Part shown: one piece after another, positions 32,714-40,745 of the stretch
Position numbering within the stretch: the first letter of the stretch is position 1
Layout of the letters: every line of letters starts with the position of its first letter
Origin: Candidatus Leptofilum proximum
GTDB taxonomy: Bacteria; Chloroflexota; Anaerolineae; Promineifilales; Promineifilaceae
Reading direction: 5' to 3'
Assembly: GCA_016710325.1 (NCBI GenBank)
Contig: JADJXK010000002.1
Location: 868,001 to 932,000 of the forward strand
Length of the DNA: 64,000 nt
Made by a program: the position numbers and the translations under genes
Notes under the pieces: model-generated
Seen by the model: only the letters and a program-made list of their open reading frames with translations
Databases searched by the model: none
What the model was told of the DNA's origin: nothing

Positions 32714-33970
32714 CTACCCCTGGTCAAAAGGTATGACTTCCATCATCGGCCGCCAAAAGCCCACCACCACGCCCAGAATTTCCTCACGATCGACCCCAAT
32801 CTCCGGCATTTGGTGTGAAAATGTTACGGTCCCGGTGGCCTCATCGACCCGGAAAGCACCTGTGGGGGAATCGGCCAGGGTGACCAGGTAGATGCGCTGA
32901 AAACGGGCTTTGGGGTCTAACGGCCGTACCCGGATTGTACCGCCAATGGGCTCATTCTTCACGATCAAAATTGGCTGCTCGGTATCGTCTAAATCTTCCG
33001 TCAGCCCTGGTTCCAAATCCACCAACAGCCAATCCCCCGTGTTAAATTCCGGCAAAAAGTCAGACTCGGGGCGATATTCCACACGGTACCAGGCATACCG
33101 GTCGTCAATGAGCCGGTGCTCAGGGATGGGAATGGACGGCGTAGCCGCCCGGTCCAAATTCACGATTGGCTGCGGCGCGGACGCCCCGGTTTCAATTTCG
33201 TCATCGGCGCGGGTCTCAGGCTCGGCAGCCATTGGTGCAGCGCTGGGACCTGGTTGGGACGGCGCGGGTGCTGCGGCCACCATTCCGGTGGCAGGCGGGC
33301 CTGGCGGCGGACTGCTGGCCCCGGCGGTCGCTGTGCCGGCTGTTGCCCCGTGTGCGGATGCTGCGCCATCGGCAGATGCTGCGCCATCTGCGGCCGTTTC
33401 CGGCGGCGGGCTCATCAATTTGCGCAGTTCAGCCTGCAGCTCGGCCACGTAAGACAGCACCTTCTCAAAAAAGCGCCCTTCCTGCGGCACCGGCTCGGCA
33501 AACCGGGCGCGGTCCAGCCAGCCAGCCACCTTGCCCGCGTTCACCAACGCCGATTCGTAATGAGCCGCCTGCCGCAGGGCCACCGCCCGGGCCAGGTGTG
33601 TGAGGGCAATGGCCGCCGTCTGGTTGACAAACGACCACTGCTGCCGGGCCTGTTCAAACTGCTGCACCGCCCCGCGAAAATCGCCTTCATGCAGGTAAAT
33701 GAGGCCAATATGGTACTCACACAGGCCCAACTGCGCGTGGTTGCCCACGGCCCGGTTGATGCGCTGGTAGCGATCAATGTCGTTGGTGGCCAGGGGGCCG
33801 AGGCGGGTAAACGGGTAGCGGTTGCGGTAATCGCGTACGGTAAAAATATCGGGGCTGGGTTCGGGGTAAAGCCATTCCAGCAGTTCGGTCAGGCGGTTAA
33901 CGGCCGTACGAATACCGCTGTTGTTGTCGTACGTTTGCTGGGGCGGCAGGGAAGGGCTGGTCTGGCTCAT
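32714..33970 (-). CDS. TPR protein with C-terminal S24/LexA-peptidase-like domain
   Basis: This 418-aa protein has TPR-like helices at residues 70-180 (LGLCEYHIGLIYLHEGDFRG), then a long Ala/Pro/Gly linker (190-270). The C-terminal domain (290-418) resembles the S24/LexA peptidase fold: PESDFLPEFNTGDWLLVD has the Ser-x-x-x-Pro...Gly-Asp pattern, and EEILGVVVGFWRPM matches the final strands. A catalytic Lys is not obvious. No DNA-binding domain is present. It overlaps the upstream SPFH gene by four bases, making it the last gene of a three-gene operon. A regulatory or processing role in that SPFH complex is inferred. Confidence 0.75.
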   Translation of the reverse strand: MSQTSPSLPPQQTYDNNSGIRTAVNRLTELLEWLYPEPSPDIFTVRDYRNRYPFTRLGPLATNDIDRYQRINRAVGNHAQLGLCEYHIGLIYLHEGDFRGAVQQFEQARQQWSFVNQTAAIALTHLARAVALRQAAHYESALVNAGKVAGWLDRARFAEPVPQEGRFFEKVLSYVAELQAELRKLMSPPPETAADGAASADGAASAHGATAGTATAGASSPPPGPPATGMVAAAPAPSQPGPSAAPMAAEPETRADDEIETGASAPQPIVNLDRAATPSIPIPEHRLIDDRYAWYRVEYRPESDFLPEFNTGDWLLVDLEPGLTEDLDDTEQPILIVKNEPIGGTIRVRPLDPKARFQRIYLVTLADSPTGAFRVDEATGTVTFSHQMPEIGVDREEILGVVVGFWRPMMEVIPFDQG

Positions 33971-35319
33971 TGGATCGGCTTCCCTGGAGGATTCTGGTCG
34001 AAGACACCCTCGTGCAGCTGCTTGCGCAGATTGTCCAGCTGGGGAATCAGCGTGTTGGGCAGCGGCGTCATCTGCTGCGAATGACGCGCCATCATCTCTA
34101 TCGCTTCCACCAGGCGCAGAGCCACTACCTCATCCATGTTGGCCGTGGCCCCCTCACGAAGGGCCCGCTGCACGCCCTCCTGAATCGCCTGGATCATCAT
34201 GATTTCCGCCTCGGCCCGGGCAATTTCACTTTCTTCAACGGCCGCTGCCGTGCCATCGATCAAATTTAGCAGCATTTGCGATTCCCAGTGCGACTTCCAG
34301 TAATCGATATACTGTTCGGTCACGCCTTCGGGCAGTTCGATCCGGTTGATGCTCACGGCCTGCAAGTCGATGCCCAGGCCATCCAGCTTGCCGCGCAGCT
34401 GGCGCAGCAGCTCGTTGCGCAGCGTGCGGTACGGCTCTTCGCCCGGCCGCTGCGGCGAGATGATTTCATCCAGCCGGAAACCGGCCAGAATGCCAATCAT
34501 CGTCGAGCGGGCCATAGCCAGCGGCGTATCTTCCCAGGTGGTAACGCTGCCCCGGTCATCGGTGACGGTTTGGGCGTAGGCGGCGGTGCGCACGGCCGTT
34601 TCATCGTACGGATAGGGGTTTTCGCGAGTGGCAATCTGGTCGCCCATCTTTAAGCGATACACAATACTGACGCCCACACGCAGCTCGATGCCGTCGCGCG
34701 AGTAGGCGGTAAATTCGTTATCGGTACGCTCCTGCGGCTGCAGGTTAAGCACGGCGTGGATGTATTCATAGCGGCCCAAGGTGTGTTTGCCGACAGAGAG
34801 GATGCGTTGGAAACGGCCGTTCAACTCCGTCACAATCACGTGCCCGGCAGGAACTTTTACGCGGCCCGGTCCCCCCACCCGCAGCAAAACAGAGTTTTTG
34901 CGGTCGGCGGCCAGGGTGGCAGGCGCCACTTCTGGAATGCTTTGCGCCGTACTGGCGTATCCCAACAGGCGGCTGAGGAACTTTTTAGCGCTTTCACGAT
35001 CAGGCAAATCGTACAGCACCTGCACCAGCACCAGGGCAGCGTCGCGGGCAAAATACCAGCCCACAATAACGGCCACGATATGGCGCAGCACATTCCAGTG
35101 GAAAAAGCTCAATATAAAGGAAAGCCCCGGCAGTTCGGCCAAAACAGCAAGCTGGCGGCCAATGAGCCAGTTCTCCACCAGGGTCGCATCCACCCGTTCG
35201 ATGAAACGAGCGTACACCCAAAACAGAAAGAGCAGCCCCAGCAAAACAACAACGTACCAGCTGTTGTCGATGGGCTGGCGATTCAGGCGGATGAACGACC
35301 GTCGCGCATTAGCGCTCAT
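33967..35319 (-). CDS. SPFH/band-7 domain membrane protein (second of pair)
   Basis: This 450-aa protein has N-terminal membrane segments (YVVVLLGLLFLFWVYARF near residue 23, a second amphipathic/hydrophobic hairpin to 100). The SPFH core follows (KVPAGHVIVTELNGRFQRIL, FTAYSRDGIELRVGVSIVYR), and then a long helical region (ARAEAEIMMIQAIQEGVQRA) near 390. SPFH proteins such as flotillins and stomatins form large membrane-associated cages. Both ends overlap neighbours by four bases (ATGA), so the three genes are tightly coupled. It is homologous to, but divergent from, the upstream SPFH protein. Confidence 0.87.
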   Translation of the reverse strand: MSANARRSFIRLNRQPIDNSWYVVVLLGLLFLFWVYARFIERVDATLVENWLIGRQLAVLAELPGLSFILSFFHWNVLRHIVAVIVGWYFARDAALVLVQVLYDLPDRESAKKFLSRLLGYASTAQSIPEVAPATLAADRKNSVLLRVGGPGRVKVPAGHVIVTELNGRFQRILSVGKHTLGRYEYIHAVLNLQPQERTDNEFTAYSRDGIELRVGVSIVYRLKMGDQIATRENPYPYDETAVRTAAYAQTVTDDRGSVTTWEDTPLAMARSTMIGILAGFRLDEIISPQRPGEEPYRTLRNELLRQLRGKLDGLGIDLQAVSINRIELPEGVTEQYIDYWKSHWESQMLLNLIDGTAAAVEESEIARAEAEIMMIQAIQEGVQRALREGATANMDEVVALRLVEAIEMMARHSQQMTPLPNTLIPQLDNLRKQLHEGVFDQNPPGKPIQ

Positions 35320-36614
35320 GGTCCAGCCTCCTGATCCGGCGTACCGGCGCCCAGTCCTGGCGTTTCCAGCCGCACCGGTCCCACGCTGGGCGTATCTACC
35401 CAGGACTGTATCTGGCGCGAGGCGTCGCCCGCCAGCCGGGCAATAATTTGCTGCGGCACCAGCGCCTGCACGGACCCGGCCGAAACTGCGTCCTCCAGCG
35501 CCTCGATCATGCGCAGCATAATCACCTGCGACAGCTCAATATCTTCATCCCGGCGCATCGCGTCGATGCTGTTGATGATGTTTTCGATGATTTCGATCTG
35601 GGCCCGGGCCCGGGCCTGCTTAAAGCGGCGCATCGCTTCGGCGTTACCGGCGGCGTTTTTGACGCGGATTTTGCGCTGCCAGTCGGCCTGCCAGGTCTGG
35701 AACTGCTGATCGCGCACGCCGTCGGGCAGCACCAGGCCGCCCACACCGACAGACAGCACTTCGATGCCTTTGGGCAAAAAGCGGCGCTGCAAGTTGCGGG
35801 TGATGGTCTGCTTGATTGCCTCCACCGGCGAAACACCTTCTTCGGCGCGGGTGAGTTCGTTCAGGCTGTATTTTGGAATTTCATTGGCCAGGATAGCGGC
35901 CGCGGGTGGGGTTAGCTGATGGGTCCAGGGGAGGAGACGGCCGTTTTGATCCACCGTCTCATCATAACTCACGTGAAAAATGGCGTCCCGGTCGAAGGGA
36001 TACAGCAGGTCATCGTCGCTGCCTGCGCCGTCACGCCGCACCTGGAAGGTCACCGTCACCGAGGTTTCGATGGGAATGCCGTCGCGGGTTTTGGTAAGGA
36101 CGGGCTGGCTGCGGCGCTGCGGCCGTAAATCAATGACGCGCCAGATTTGTTCCCCTTTGTACAGCACCACAAAACCAGGCCCAGCCGGGCGCACGTAGCT
36201 GCGTCCTTTGGTGATAGCCAGCACCTGGTGGCCGCGAATAAACCCGGCTTTTAAACTCTTCAGGCTGTCTGGCAGTTTATCCACCTCATCCGCCAAAGAC
36301 GACACCTTCTTTTTCTTTTTGGGTTCGACGCCTTCCAGCCGTTGTTCCGCCTGCTTGTAGTACGCCTCCAACAGCAGGCGCACACCTTCGGCCCAGCCTT
36401 CTTCGCCGCGTAGGGGTGAAACAAATTGAGCGTAATAGATGAGGCCCAAAAAGAAGGTAATGGCGGCAATAACCACCCAGCTCCAAGAGACCAACCAGAG
36501 GTGTGGCTGGTCCGTGGCATCACGCAGCAAACGCCCAACAAAAAAGAGCAGCAGGAGCGCTGCGCCTAAGCCTAACATTCCCCATTCACGGCGGTTTTTT
36601 GGTTTGGGCGTCAT
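35316..36614 (-). CDS. SPFH/band-7 domain membrane protein (first of pair)
   Basis: This 432-aa protein has two membrane helices at the N-terminus (GMLGLGAALLLLFFVGRLL; SWVVIAAITFFLGLIYYAQF). A short Lys-rich stretch, the SPFH domain (RPAGPGFVVLYKGEQIWRVI, DGIPIETSVTVTFQVRRDG) and a helical tail (AMRRFKQARARAQIEIIENI) follow. The chosen ATG at 36614 sits eight bases after a TATAGT box with TTGCCG 18 bases further upstream, so the operon may be transcribed as a leaderless message. The gene starts the operon SPFH-SPFH-TPR/S24-like. A heteromeric SPFH assembly in the membrane is likely. Confidence 0.87.
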   Translation of the reverse strand: MTPKPKNRREWGMLGLGAALLLLFFVGRLLRDATDQPHLWLVSWSWVVIAAITFFLGLIYYAQFVSPLRGEEGWAEGVRLLLEAYYKQAEQRLEGVEPKKKKKVSSLADEVDKLPDSLKSLKAGFIRGHQVLAITKGRSYVRPAGPGFVVLYKGEQIWRVIDLRPQRRSQPVLTKTRDGIPIETSVTVTFQVRRDGAGSDDDLLYPFDRDAIFHVSYDETVDQNGRLLPWTHQLTPPAAAILANEIPKYSLNELTRAEEGVSPVEAIKQTITRNLQRRFLPKGIEVLSVGVGGLVLPDGVRDQQFQTWQADWQRKIRVKNAAGNAEAMRRFKQARARAQIEIIENIINSIDAMRRDEDIELSQVIMLRMIEALEDAVSAGSVQALVPQQIIARLAGDASRQIQSWVDTPSVGPVRLETPGLGAGTPDQEAGP

Positions 36615-36669
36615 CGTGGCCAACTATACCATAGGGCCAATTCTGGCGGCAACAAACTTTATGTATATT

Positions 36670-36697
36670 TTGACGCCGCCATAAACGTAGGTATAAT
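36670..36697 (+). promoter_or_regulatory. Sigma70-type promoter of tRNA-Val
   Basis: TTGACG (36670-36675) and a perfect TATAAT (36692-36697) are 16 bases apart, ending 12 bases before the tRNA. Confidence 0.75.
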
Positions 36698-36709
36698 TCC
36701 CGCTTGTTC

Positions 36710-36783
<74 letters not shown>

Positions 36784-36791
36784 CTTTTGTT

Positions 36792-36821
36792 GGCCACTTG
36801 CACATGCAGGTGGCCTTTTTT
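36792..36821 (+). terminator. Intrinsic terminator of tRNA-Val
   Basis: A ten-base stem GGCCACTTGC/GCAGGTGGCC (one G-U pair) with loop ACAT is followed by six T residues, nine bases after the tRNA. Confidence 0.9.
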
Positions 36822-36906
36822 GTGGAAAAAAACGACTACGGCCGTTTCCCGCCTGAGTTTCTCCATAAAAAACGGCCGTCTGTGCCCAAAATATGTCTGG
36901 CCAACT

Positions 36907-36935
36907 TTGACAACTCCATAAAATTATGATAGCGT
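36907..36935 (+). promoter_or_regulatory. Candidate promoter of the cold-shock gene
   Basis: TTGACA (36907-36912) is followed after 17 bases by TAGCGT. The -35 is perfect and the -10 weak. The message would have a leader of about 60 nt, as is common for csp genes. Confidence 0.4.
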
Positions 36936-37003
36936 TTGTCCAGTTTTTATCGGCAGCTTTTGGCAAAAAGGCTGCCCCGTACAATCGTAGGAGGTTGGTA
37001 ACC

Positions 37004-37219
37004 GTGGCAGAACGTGAATCAGGTACTGTGAAATGGTTCAATAATGACAAAGGTTATGGCTTTATTGAACGCGACGCTGGTGGCGACATCTTCGTCCATT
37101 ACAGTGCCATCCAGGGCAGTGGCTATCGTTCTTTGGAAGATGGTCAGCGGGTAGAATTTGCCGTAGCGGAGGGTCCTCGTGGGCTTCAGGCTCAAGAAGT
37201 GAACCGAATCGCTGAGTAG
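37004..37219 (+). CDS. Cold-shock protein (CspA family)
   Basis: This 71-aa single cold-shock domain protein has RNP1 KGYGFIER and RNP2 DIFVHYSAI and the opening SGTVKWFNNDKGYGF. It binds single-stranded RNA and DNA and melts RNA structure. The GTG start is set by AGGAGG at 36989-36994, nine bases upstream; the longer open frame to 36926 lies in the leader. It is followed by two strong terminators and converges on dnaN. Confidence 0.93.
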   Translation: MAERESGTVKWFNNDKGYGFIERDAGGDIFVHYSAIQGSGYRSLEDGQRVEFAVAEGPRGLQAQEVNRIAE

Positions 37220-37238
37220 CAGCTCTAACTTGCCACCA

Positions 37239-37269
37239 AAAGAGTACATCGTTCGGTGTGCTCTTTTTT
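37239..37269 (+). terminator. Intrinsic terminator of the cold-shock gene
   Basis: The 12-bp stem AAAGAGTACATC/GGTGTGCTCTTT (two G-U pairs), with loop GTTC, runs into a T-tract. Confidence 0.88.
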
Positions 37270-37286
37270 TATGCCTTTGTGAAACA

Positions 37287-37317
37287 AAAAATCCCCGGCT
37301 CTTTACCGGGGATTTTT
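37287..37317. terminator. Two-way terminator between csp and dnaN
   Basis: Arms AAAAATCCCCGG and CCGGGGATTTTT are perfectly complementary with loop CTCTTTA. The A- and T-rich ends give a U-tract in both directions, serving the convergent csp and dnaN transcripts. Confidence 0.9.
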
Positions 37318-37342
37318 GTTTAATTCGGTTGATCACAAGCTG

Positions 37343-38476
37343 CTAACGGCCAAAGTGCATTGGCATGATGATGTGCACAAAATCGTTGTCGCCCACCGGC
37401 TTGATAACACCCGGCTCCATCGGATTGGTCGTTTCCAGAGCCACCTGCGGCGTATCGATGACGCTCAGCACGTCTGTCATGTACTTCACGTTGAAGGCAA
37501 TTTCGATGGGATCCCCATCGACGTCGGCATCAATCGGGGCGACCGAGTCACCCGTTTCGGTGCTGGTAGCGGCAATCACGGCCGATCCGGGGCTGAGATC
37601 ATCGCCGGGGTCAATGCGTACCCGGGCAGTATGACTAGACTCGCGGGCAAAAATTTCGGCGCGTTTGCAGGCGCTGCGGAATTCGGCCGTGCTGAGCACG
37701 GTGCGCGTCAGGTTTTTCTTGGGGATGATGGGGGTATAGTCGGGGAAGGTCTCGTTGATCAGCTGGGAGACCAGCACCACGTTGTCCATGTCAAATACTA
37801 CCTGGTTGCGCCCTTCCGGCAGCGAGATGTAGACGGCGTCGTTGTCTTCATTGGCAATACGCGATAGTTCCATCAGCGCTCGCGCCGGGATGATGATGTC
37901 GATTGGTTTCTCGACGTAGCCGGGGATGTGGGCCGAACGCAGCGACAGGCGGAAGCCGTCGGTGGCGGCCATCAGCATCTTGCTTTCTTCAAAATGGGTA
38001 GAGACGCCGGTGAGGGTCGGACGGGTGTCGTCGGTGGCCGCGGCCATGGCCACCTGGTTGATCATTTGTTTGAGCACGGCCGTTTCCACACGAATGCGAT
38101 TGTTCTGATCCGGCTGCGGCACCAGGGGGAATTCCTGCGCGTCGATCCCCTTGATGTTGGCCTCGGTACGGCCGCATGTCACATGGATCGTCTGGTTTTG
38201 CTCATTCAACACCAGATCCACCCGGTCCTGCGGCAGCGCTCCTACCAGGTCGCTAAAGGTGCGGGCAGGCACGGTAACAGAACCTTCTTCCTCCACTTTG
38301 GCGCCAATCCAGGCCGTGATTACAATCTCCAGATTGGTGGCCGAGAGCTTAAGACGGCCGTTGTCGGTCTCCAGCAGCACGTTGGCCAAAACGGGCAGCA
38401 TAGAACGCGTACTCACCGCCCGACTCACGATATTTAATCCTTTTGCTAGATTCTCTTGCAGACAGGAAACCTTCAT
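37343..38476 (-). CDS. dnaN: DNA polymerase III beta subunit (sliding clamp)
   Basis: This 377-aa protein has three clamp domains: opening MKVSCLQENLAKGLNIVSRA, VPARTFSDLVGALPQDRVDL, the middle-domain DTRPTLTGVSTHFEE and ATDGFRLSLRS, and the C-terminal KPVGDNDFVHIIMPMHF (standard ending M-P-M/V-R-like). It tethers polymerase III to DNA as a ring dimer. The start at 38476 follows GGGAGAGG; the frame-open start at 38515 lies in the leader. There is no dnaA, recF or gyrB next to it, so this copy is outside the usual oriC cluster. Confidence 0.96.
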   Translation of the reverse strand: MKVSCLQENLAKGLNIVSRAVSTRSMLPVLANVLLETDNGRLKLSATNLEIVITAWIGAKVEEEGSVTVPARTFSDLVGALPQDRVDLVLNEQNQTIHVTCGRTEANIKGIDAQEFPLVPQPDQNNRIRVETAVLKQMINQVAMAAATDDTRPTLTGVSTHFEESKMLMAATDGFRLSLRSAHIPGYVEKPIDIIIPARALMELSRIANEDNDAVYISLPEGRNQVVFDMDNVVLVSQLINETFPDYTPIIPKKNLTRTVLSTAEFRSACKRAEIFARESSHTARVRIDPGDDLSPGSAVIAATSTETGDSVAPIDADVDGDPIEIAFNVKYMTDVLSVIDTPQVALETTNPMEPGVIKPVGDNDFVHIIMPMHFGR

Positions 38477-38529
38477 TGCCACCTCTCCCTCAAGTTTTGT
38501 TGTAATATCCCGCATGTGCGCCTGGATTT

Positions 38530-38558
38530 AGTATACAAGAACGAGGCGTGAAGGGCAA
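38530..38558 (-). promoter_or_regulatory. Promoter of dnaN
   Basis: On the minus strand TTGCCC (38553-38558) and TATACT (38530-38535) are 17 bases apart. The leader is about 50 nt. Confidence 0.6.
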
Positions 38559-38592
38559 GACGATTATGCGGAAAAAGGGCCTCCAACCGAAT

Positions 38593-38651
38593 TTCACGCA
38601 AAGACGCGAAGGCTTGAAGAAAAATTTAGCACCTTCGCGTCTTTGCGTGAA
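38593..38651. repeat. Perfect inverted repeat, 'ttcacgcaaagacgcgaagg' family
   Basis: Twenty-base perfect arms (38593-38612, 38632-38651) enclose 19 bases. It is the same family as 12975-13023. It lies in the gap between dnaN and the flavoprotein gene. Confidence 0.85.
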
Positions 38652-38711
38652 TCAATTACTTTGCCTGATAAATTGTCGGTAATGACATACGAATGAATAA
38701 CGCAGATTTTA

Positions 38712-38792
38712 TTAGCCCGATAGGGCTTCCCCAACTAGCCGGGCGGCTTATGAACCTGAAGTGTAAACGCTAGCGGATACACTTCAGGTTCA
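38712..38792. repeat. Dispersed 'ttagcccg' repeat followed by a 15-bp-stem hairpin
   Basis: Bases 38712-38749 match 44770-44807 at 34 of 38 positions and contain two mini-hairpins (AGCCC/GGGCT and AGCC/GGCT). Directly after, TGAACCTGAAGTGTA (38751-38765) pairs perfectly with 38778-38792 around a loop holding CGCTAGCG. Nothing else is visible in the gap to 38844. Confidence 0.75.
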
Positions 38793-38844
38793 TTTAAGGC
38801 GATTCAGTGTCAAGTTTATTACCAATTCTATTTTTGAATCGCCA

Positions 38845-40098
38845 TCAGCCCCCGGCGACCGAATCAGAGTGCAGCCAATTGATCGCCCCAATCCCTGCGG
38901 CGCGGCCAGTAGCAAAGCAGGCAGTGAGCAAATAGCCGCCCGTCGGCGCTTCCCAATCCAACATTTCCCCGGCGCAGAAGACGCCTGGCAGCACCCGCAG
39001 CATCAACGAGTCATCGAGCGCGGCGAAGGTGACGCCGCCCGCCGTGCTGATCGCTTCGGCTAACGGCCGTGCCGCGGTGAGCGTGATCGGCAGCCCCTTG
39101 ATGGCAGCCGCCAACCGGACCGGATCGGCCAGATCGGCGGCGGGCACAACCTCGCGCAGCAGGCCAACCTTAACGCCCTTGAGGTGCAGGCGGCTTTGCA
39201 GATGGCTGGCCAGCGAGCGAGAGCCGCGCGGTTTGGCCAACCGGTTGGCAATGTCCGCTTCACTCTTGTCCGGCAGCAAATCGAGGGTAAAGGTGGCTTG
39301 GCCAGCGGCCTCGCCGTTGGCCAAAAGGTCATCCCGCAGCCCGGCCGACGCCGCGTAGATGAGGCTGCCCTCCACCCCGGTTTCGGTGATGACAAATTCG
39401 CCGCGCTGGTGGAAGTTTTGGTGGTGCAGAACGGCCGTCTTCACCGGCGCTCCGGCAAATTTTTCCCGAAAATAATCGCTCCAGCCCACGTCGAAGCCGC
39501 AGTTGGCGGGCAGCAGCGGGGCAATGTCTACGCCTCGTGCTTGCAGCAGCGGCACCCAACCGCCGTCCGAGCCGAGCCTAGGCCAGCTGGCCCCACCCAA
39601 AGCCAAAACCACCGCATCTGCCTGGACCGATTTTTCGCCGTCGGGCGTGGCAAAGCGCCAAACGCCCTCCTCGTCCCAGCCGAGCCAGCGGTGCTGCATC
39701 TGGAATTCTACGCCAGCGGTGCGCAGCCGCCTGAGCCAGGCACGCAGCAGCGGTGCGGCTTTCATCTCGGCGGGGAAGACACGACCAGACGTGCCGACAA
39801 ACGTGGCGATGCCCAGGTCATGCACCCAGGCGCGCAGATCGTGGGGACCAAAGGTGGTGAGGAATGGTTCGATGTGCGGTTGGGAACGGCCGTATCGCCC
39901 CAAAAACGTTTCAAATGGCTCCGCATGGGTGATGTTCAGCCCGCCGCGCCCGGCCAGCAAAAACTTGCGCCCCACCGAGCGCATCCCATCGTACACGGTG
40001 ACGGCCACGCCGCCTTGCGCCAGCTGCTCGGCGGCCATCAAGCCAGCCGGACCGCCGCCAATAACGGCCGCTGTAGGAAGTGAGTTGAGTTCAGTCAT
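38845..40098 (-). CDS. HI0933/BaiN-like flavoprotein (NAD(P)/FAD-dependent oxidoreductase)
   Basis: This 417-aa flavoprotein has the N-terminal dinucleotide-binding motif AAVIGGGPAGLMAAEQLAQGG, the HI0933 signature VGRKFLLAGRGGLNITHAE, DAVVLALGGASWPRLGSDG, and the C-terminal FAD-contact region GVFCAGEMLDWEAPTGGYLL. It belongs to the TIGR03862-type branch of the HI0933/BaiN group. The reaction is unknown; some relatives reduce bile-acid double bonds or act on other hydrophobic substrates. Monocistronic on the minus strand between repeat-bearing gaps. Confidence 0.87.
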   Translation of the reverse strand: MTELNSLPTAAVIGGGPAGLMAAEQLAQGGVAVTVYDGMRSVGRKFLLAGRGGLNITHAEPFETFLGRYGRSQPHIEPFLTTFGPHDLRAWVHDLGIATFVGTSGRVFPAEMKAAPLLRAWLRRLRTAGVEFQMQHRWLGWDEEGVWRFATPDGEKSVQADAVVLALGGASWPRLGSDGGWVPLLQARGVDIAPLLPANCGFDVGWSDYFREKFAGAPVKTAVLHHQNFHQRGEFVITETGVEGSLIYAASAGLRDDLLANGEAAGQATFTLDLLPDKSEADIANRLAKPRGSRSLASHLQSRLHLKGVKVGLLREVVPAADLADPVRLAAAIKGLPITLTAARPLAEAISTAGGVTFAALDDSLMLRVLPGVFCAGEMLDWEAPTGGYLLTACFATGRAAGIGAINWLHSDSVAGG

Positions 40099-40112
40099 TT
40101 TGGGGATTTTTT

Positions 40113-40182
40113 GGCCACGAATTTCGCGAATGGGCGCGAATTTTGTTATTTTTTCGCGTTCATTCGCGTCATTCGCGGCAGG
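40113..40182. repeat. Intergenic inverted repeat, 'cgcgaatgggcgcgaat' family
   Basis: The left units ATTTCGCGAATGGGCGCGAA face TTCGCGTTCATTCGCG and TCATTCGCGG. A related piece is inserted in frame in the U32 peptidase gene at 42150-42192. Confidence 0.65.
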
Positions 40183-40185
40183 TTT

Positions 40186-40743
40186 TCATACAGTCCATCC
40201 GGTGCAGGCAGCCCAGGTTTGTGCCGCGTCCCAGATGAGGTCGTACACCGGGTCTTTGATGTCGTAATAGGTTTCCACGTCGTCGCCGTGGTGTTTGGCC
40301 AGCTGCCGCTTGATGATTTCCACCGCCTGGGCCGATTTGGGATGCGCCCGCAGGTAATCGCGGAAGAGCAGCGGGTAGCGCTGGTTGGGCTGGCCCGCCA
40401 CCCGGATGTGAATGTTGGCACGGCGCTGGCCCTCGGGCTGGATAAACAGGAACTTTTGCCACTTTTCCGGCGCCGGATCTTCCCCTGGCGGCACGTGATC
40501 GCTCACCGCCTCGCGGAACTGTTGAAATCCGGCGGCCAGCAGCGCCTGCCGCACCGCTTCGCTGAGAGCAGCGACTGTCACCTGTACGTCAATCACATCC
40601 TTGGCGCCCAACCCCGGCACCGAGGTGGAACCAATGTGGTCAATGCGCAGCGCCAGCGAACCCAGGGCAGCGGCCAGTGCATCTTGAATTTGACTGAATT
40701 CTTTGGGCCAACGGCCGTCATACGGCAAAATCGTAATCATCAT
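40186..40743 (-). CDS. GrpB/UPF0157-family nucleotidyltransferase-like protein
   Basis: This 185-aa GrpB-family protein has the nucleotidyltransferase-like motif DHIGSTSVPGLGAKDVIDVQV, and the conserved NIHIRVAGQPNQRYPLLFRDYL and HHGDDVETYYDIKDPVYD. The family has a minimal Pol-beta-like fold, sometimes fused to CoaE; its substrate is unknown. It starts two bases after the stop of the U32 gene, so it is probably translated from the same message. Confidence 0.88.
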   Translation of the reverse strand: MMITILPYDGRWPKEFSQIQDALAAALGSLALRIDHIGSTSVPGLGAKDVIDVQVTVAALSEAVRQALLAAGFQQFREAVSDHVPPGEDPAPEKWQKFLFIQPEGQRRANIHIRVAGQPNQRYPLLFRDYLRAHPKSAQAVEIIKRQLAKHHGDDVETYYDIKDPVYDLIWDAAQTWAACTGWTV

Positions 40744-40745
40744 AG

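Noticed and set aside
37343..38476. Replication origin next to dnaN
   Set aside because: No dnaA, recF or DnaA-box cluster is visible around dnaN in this window.
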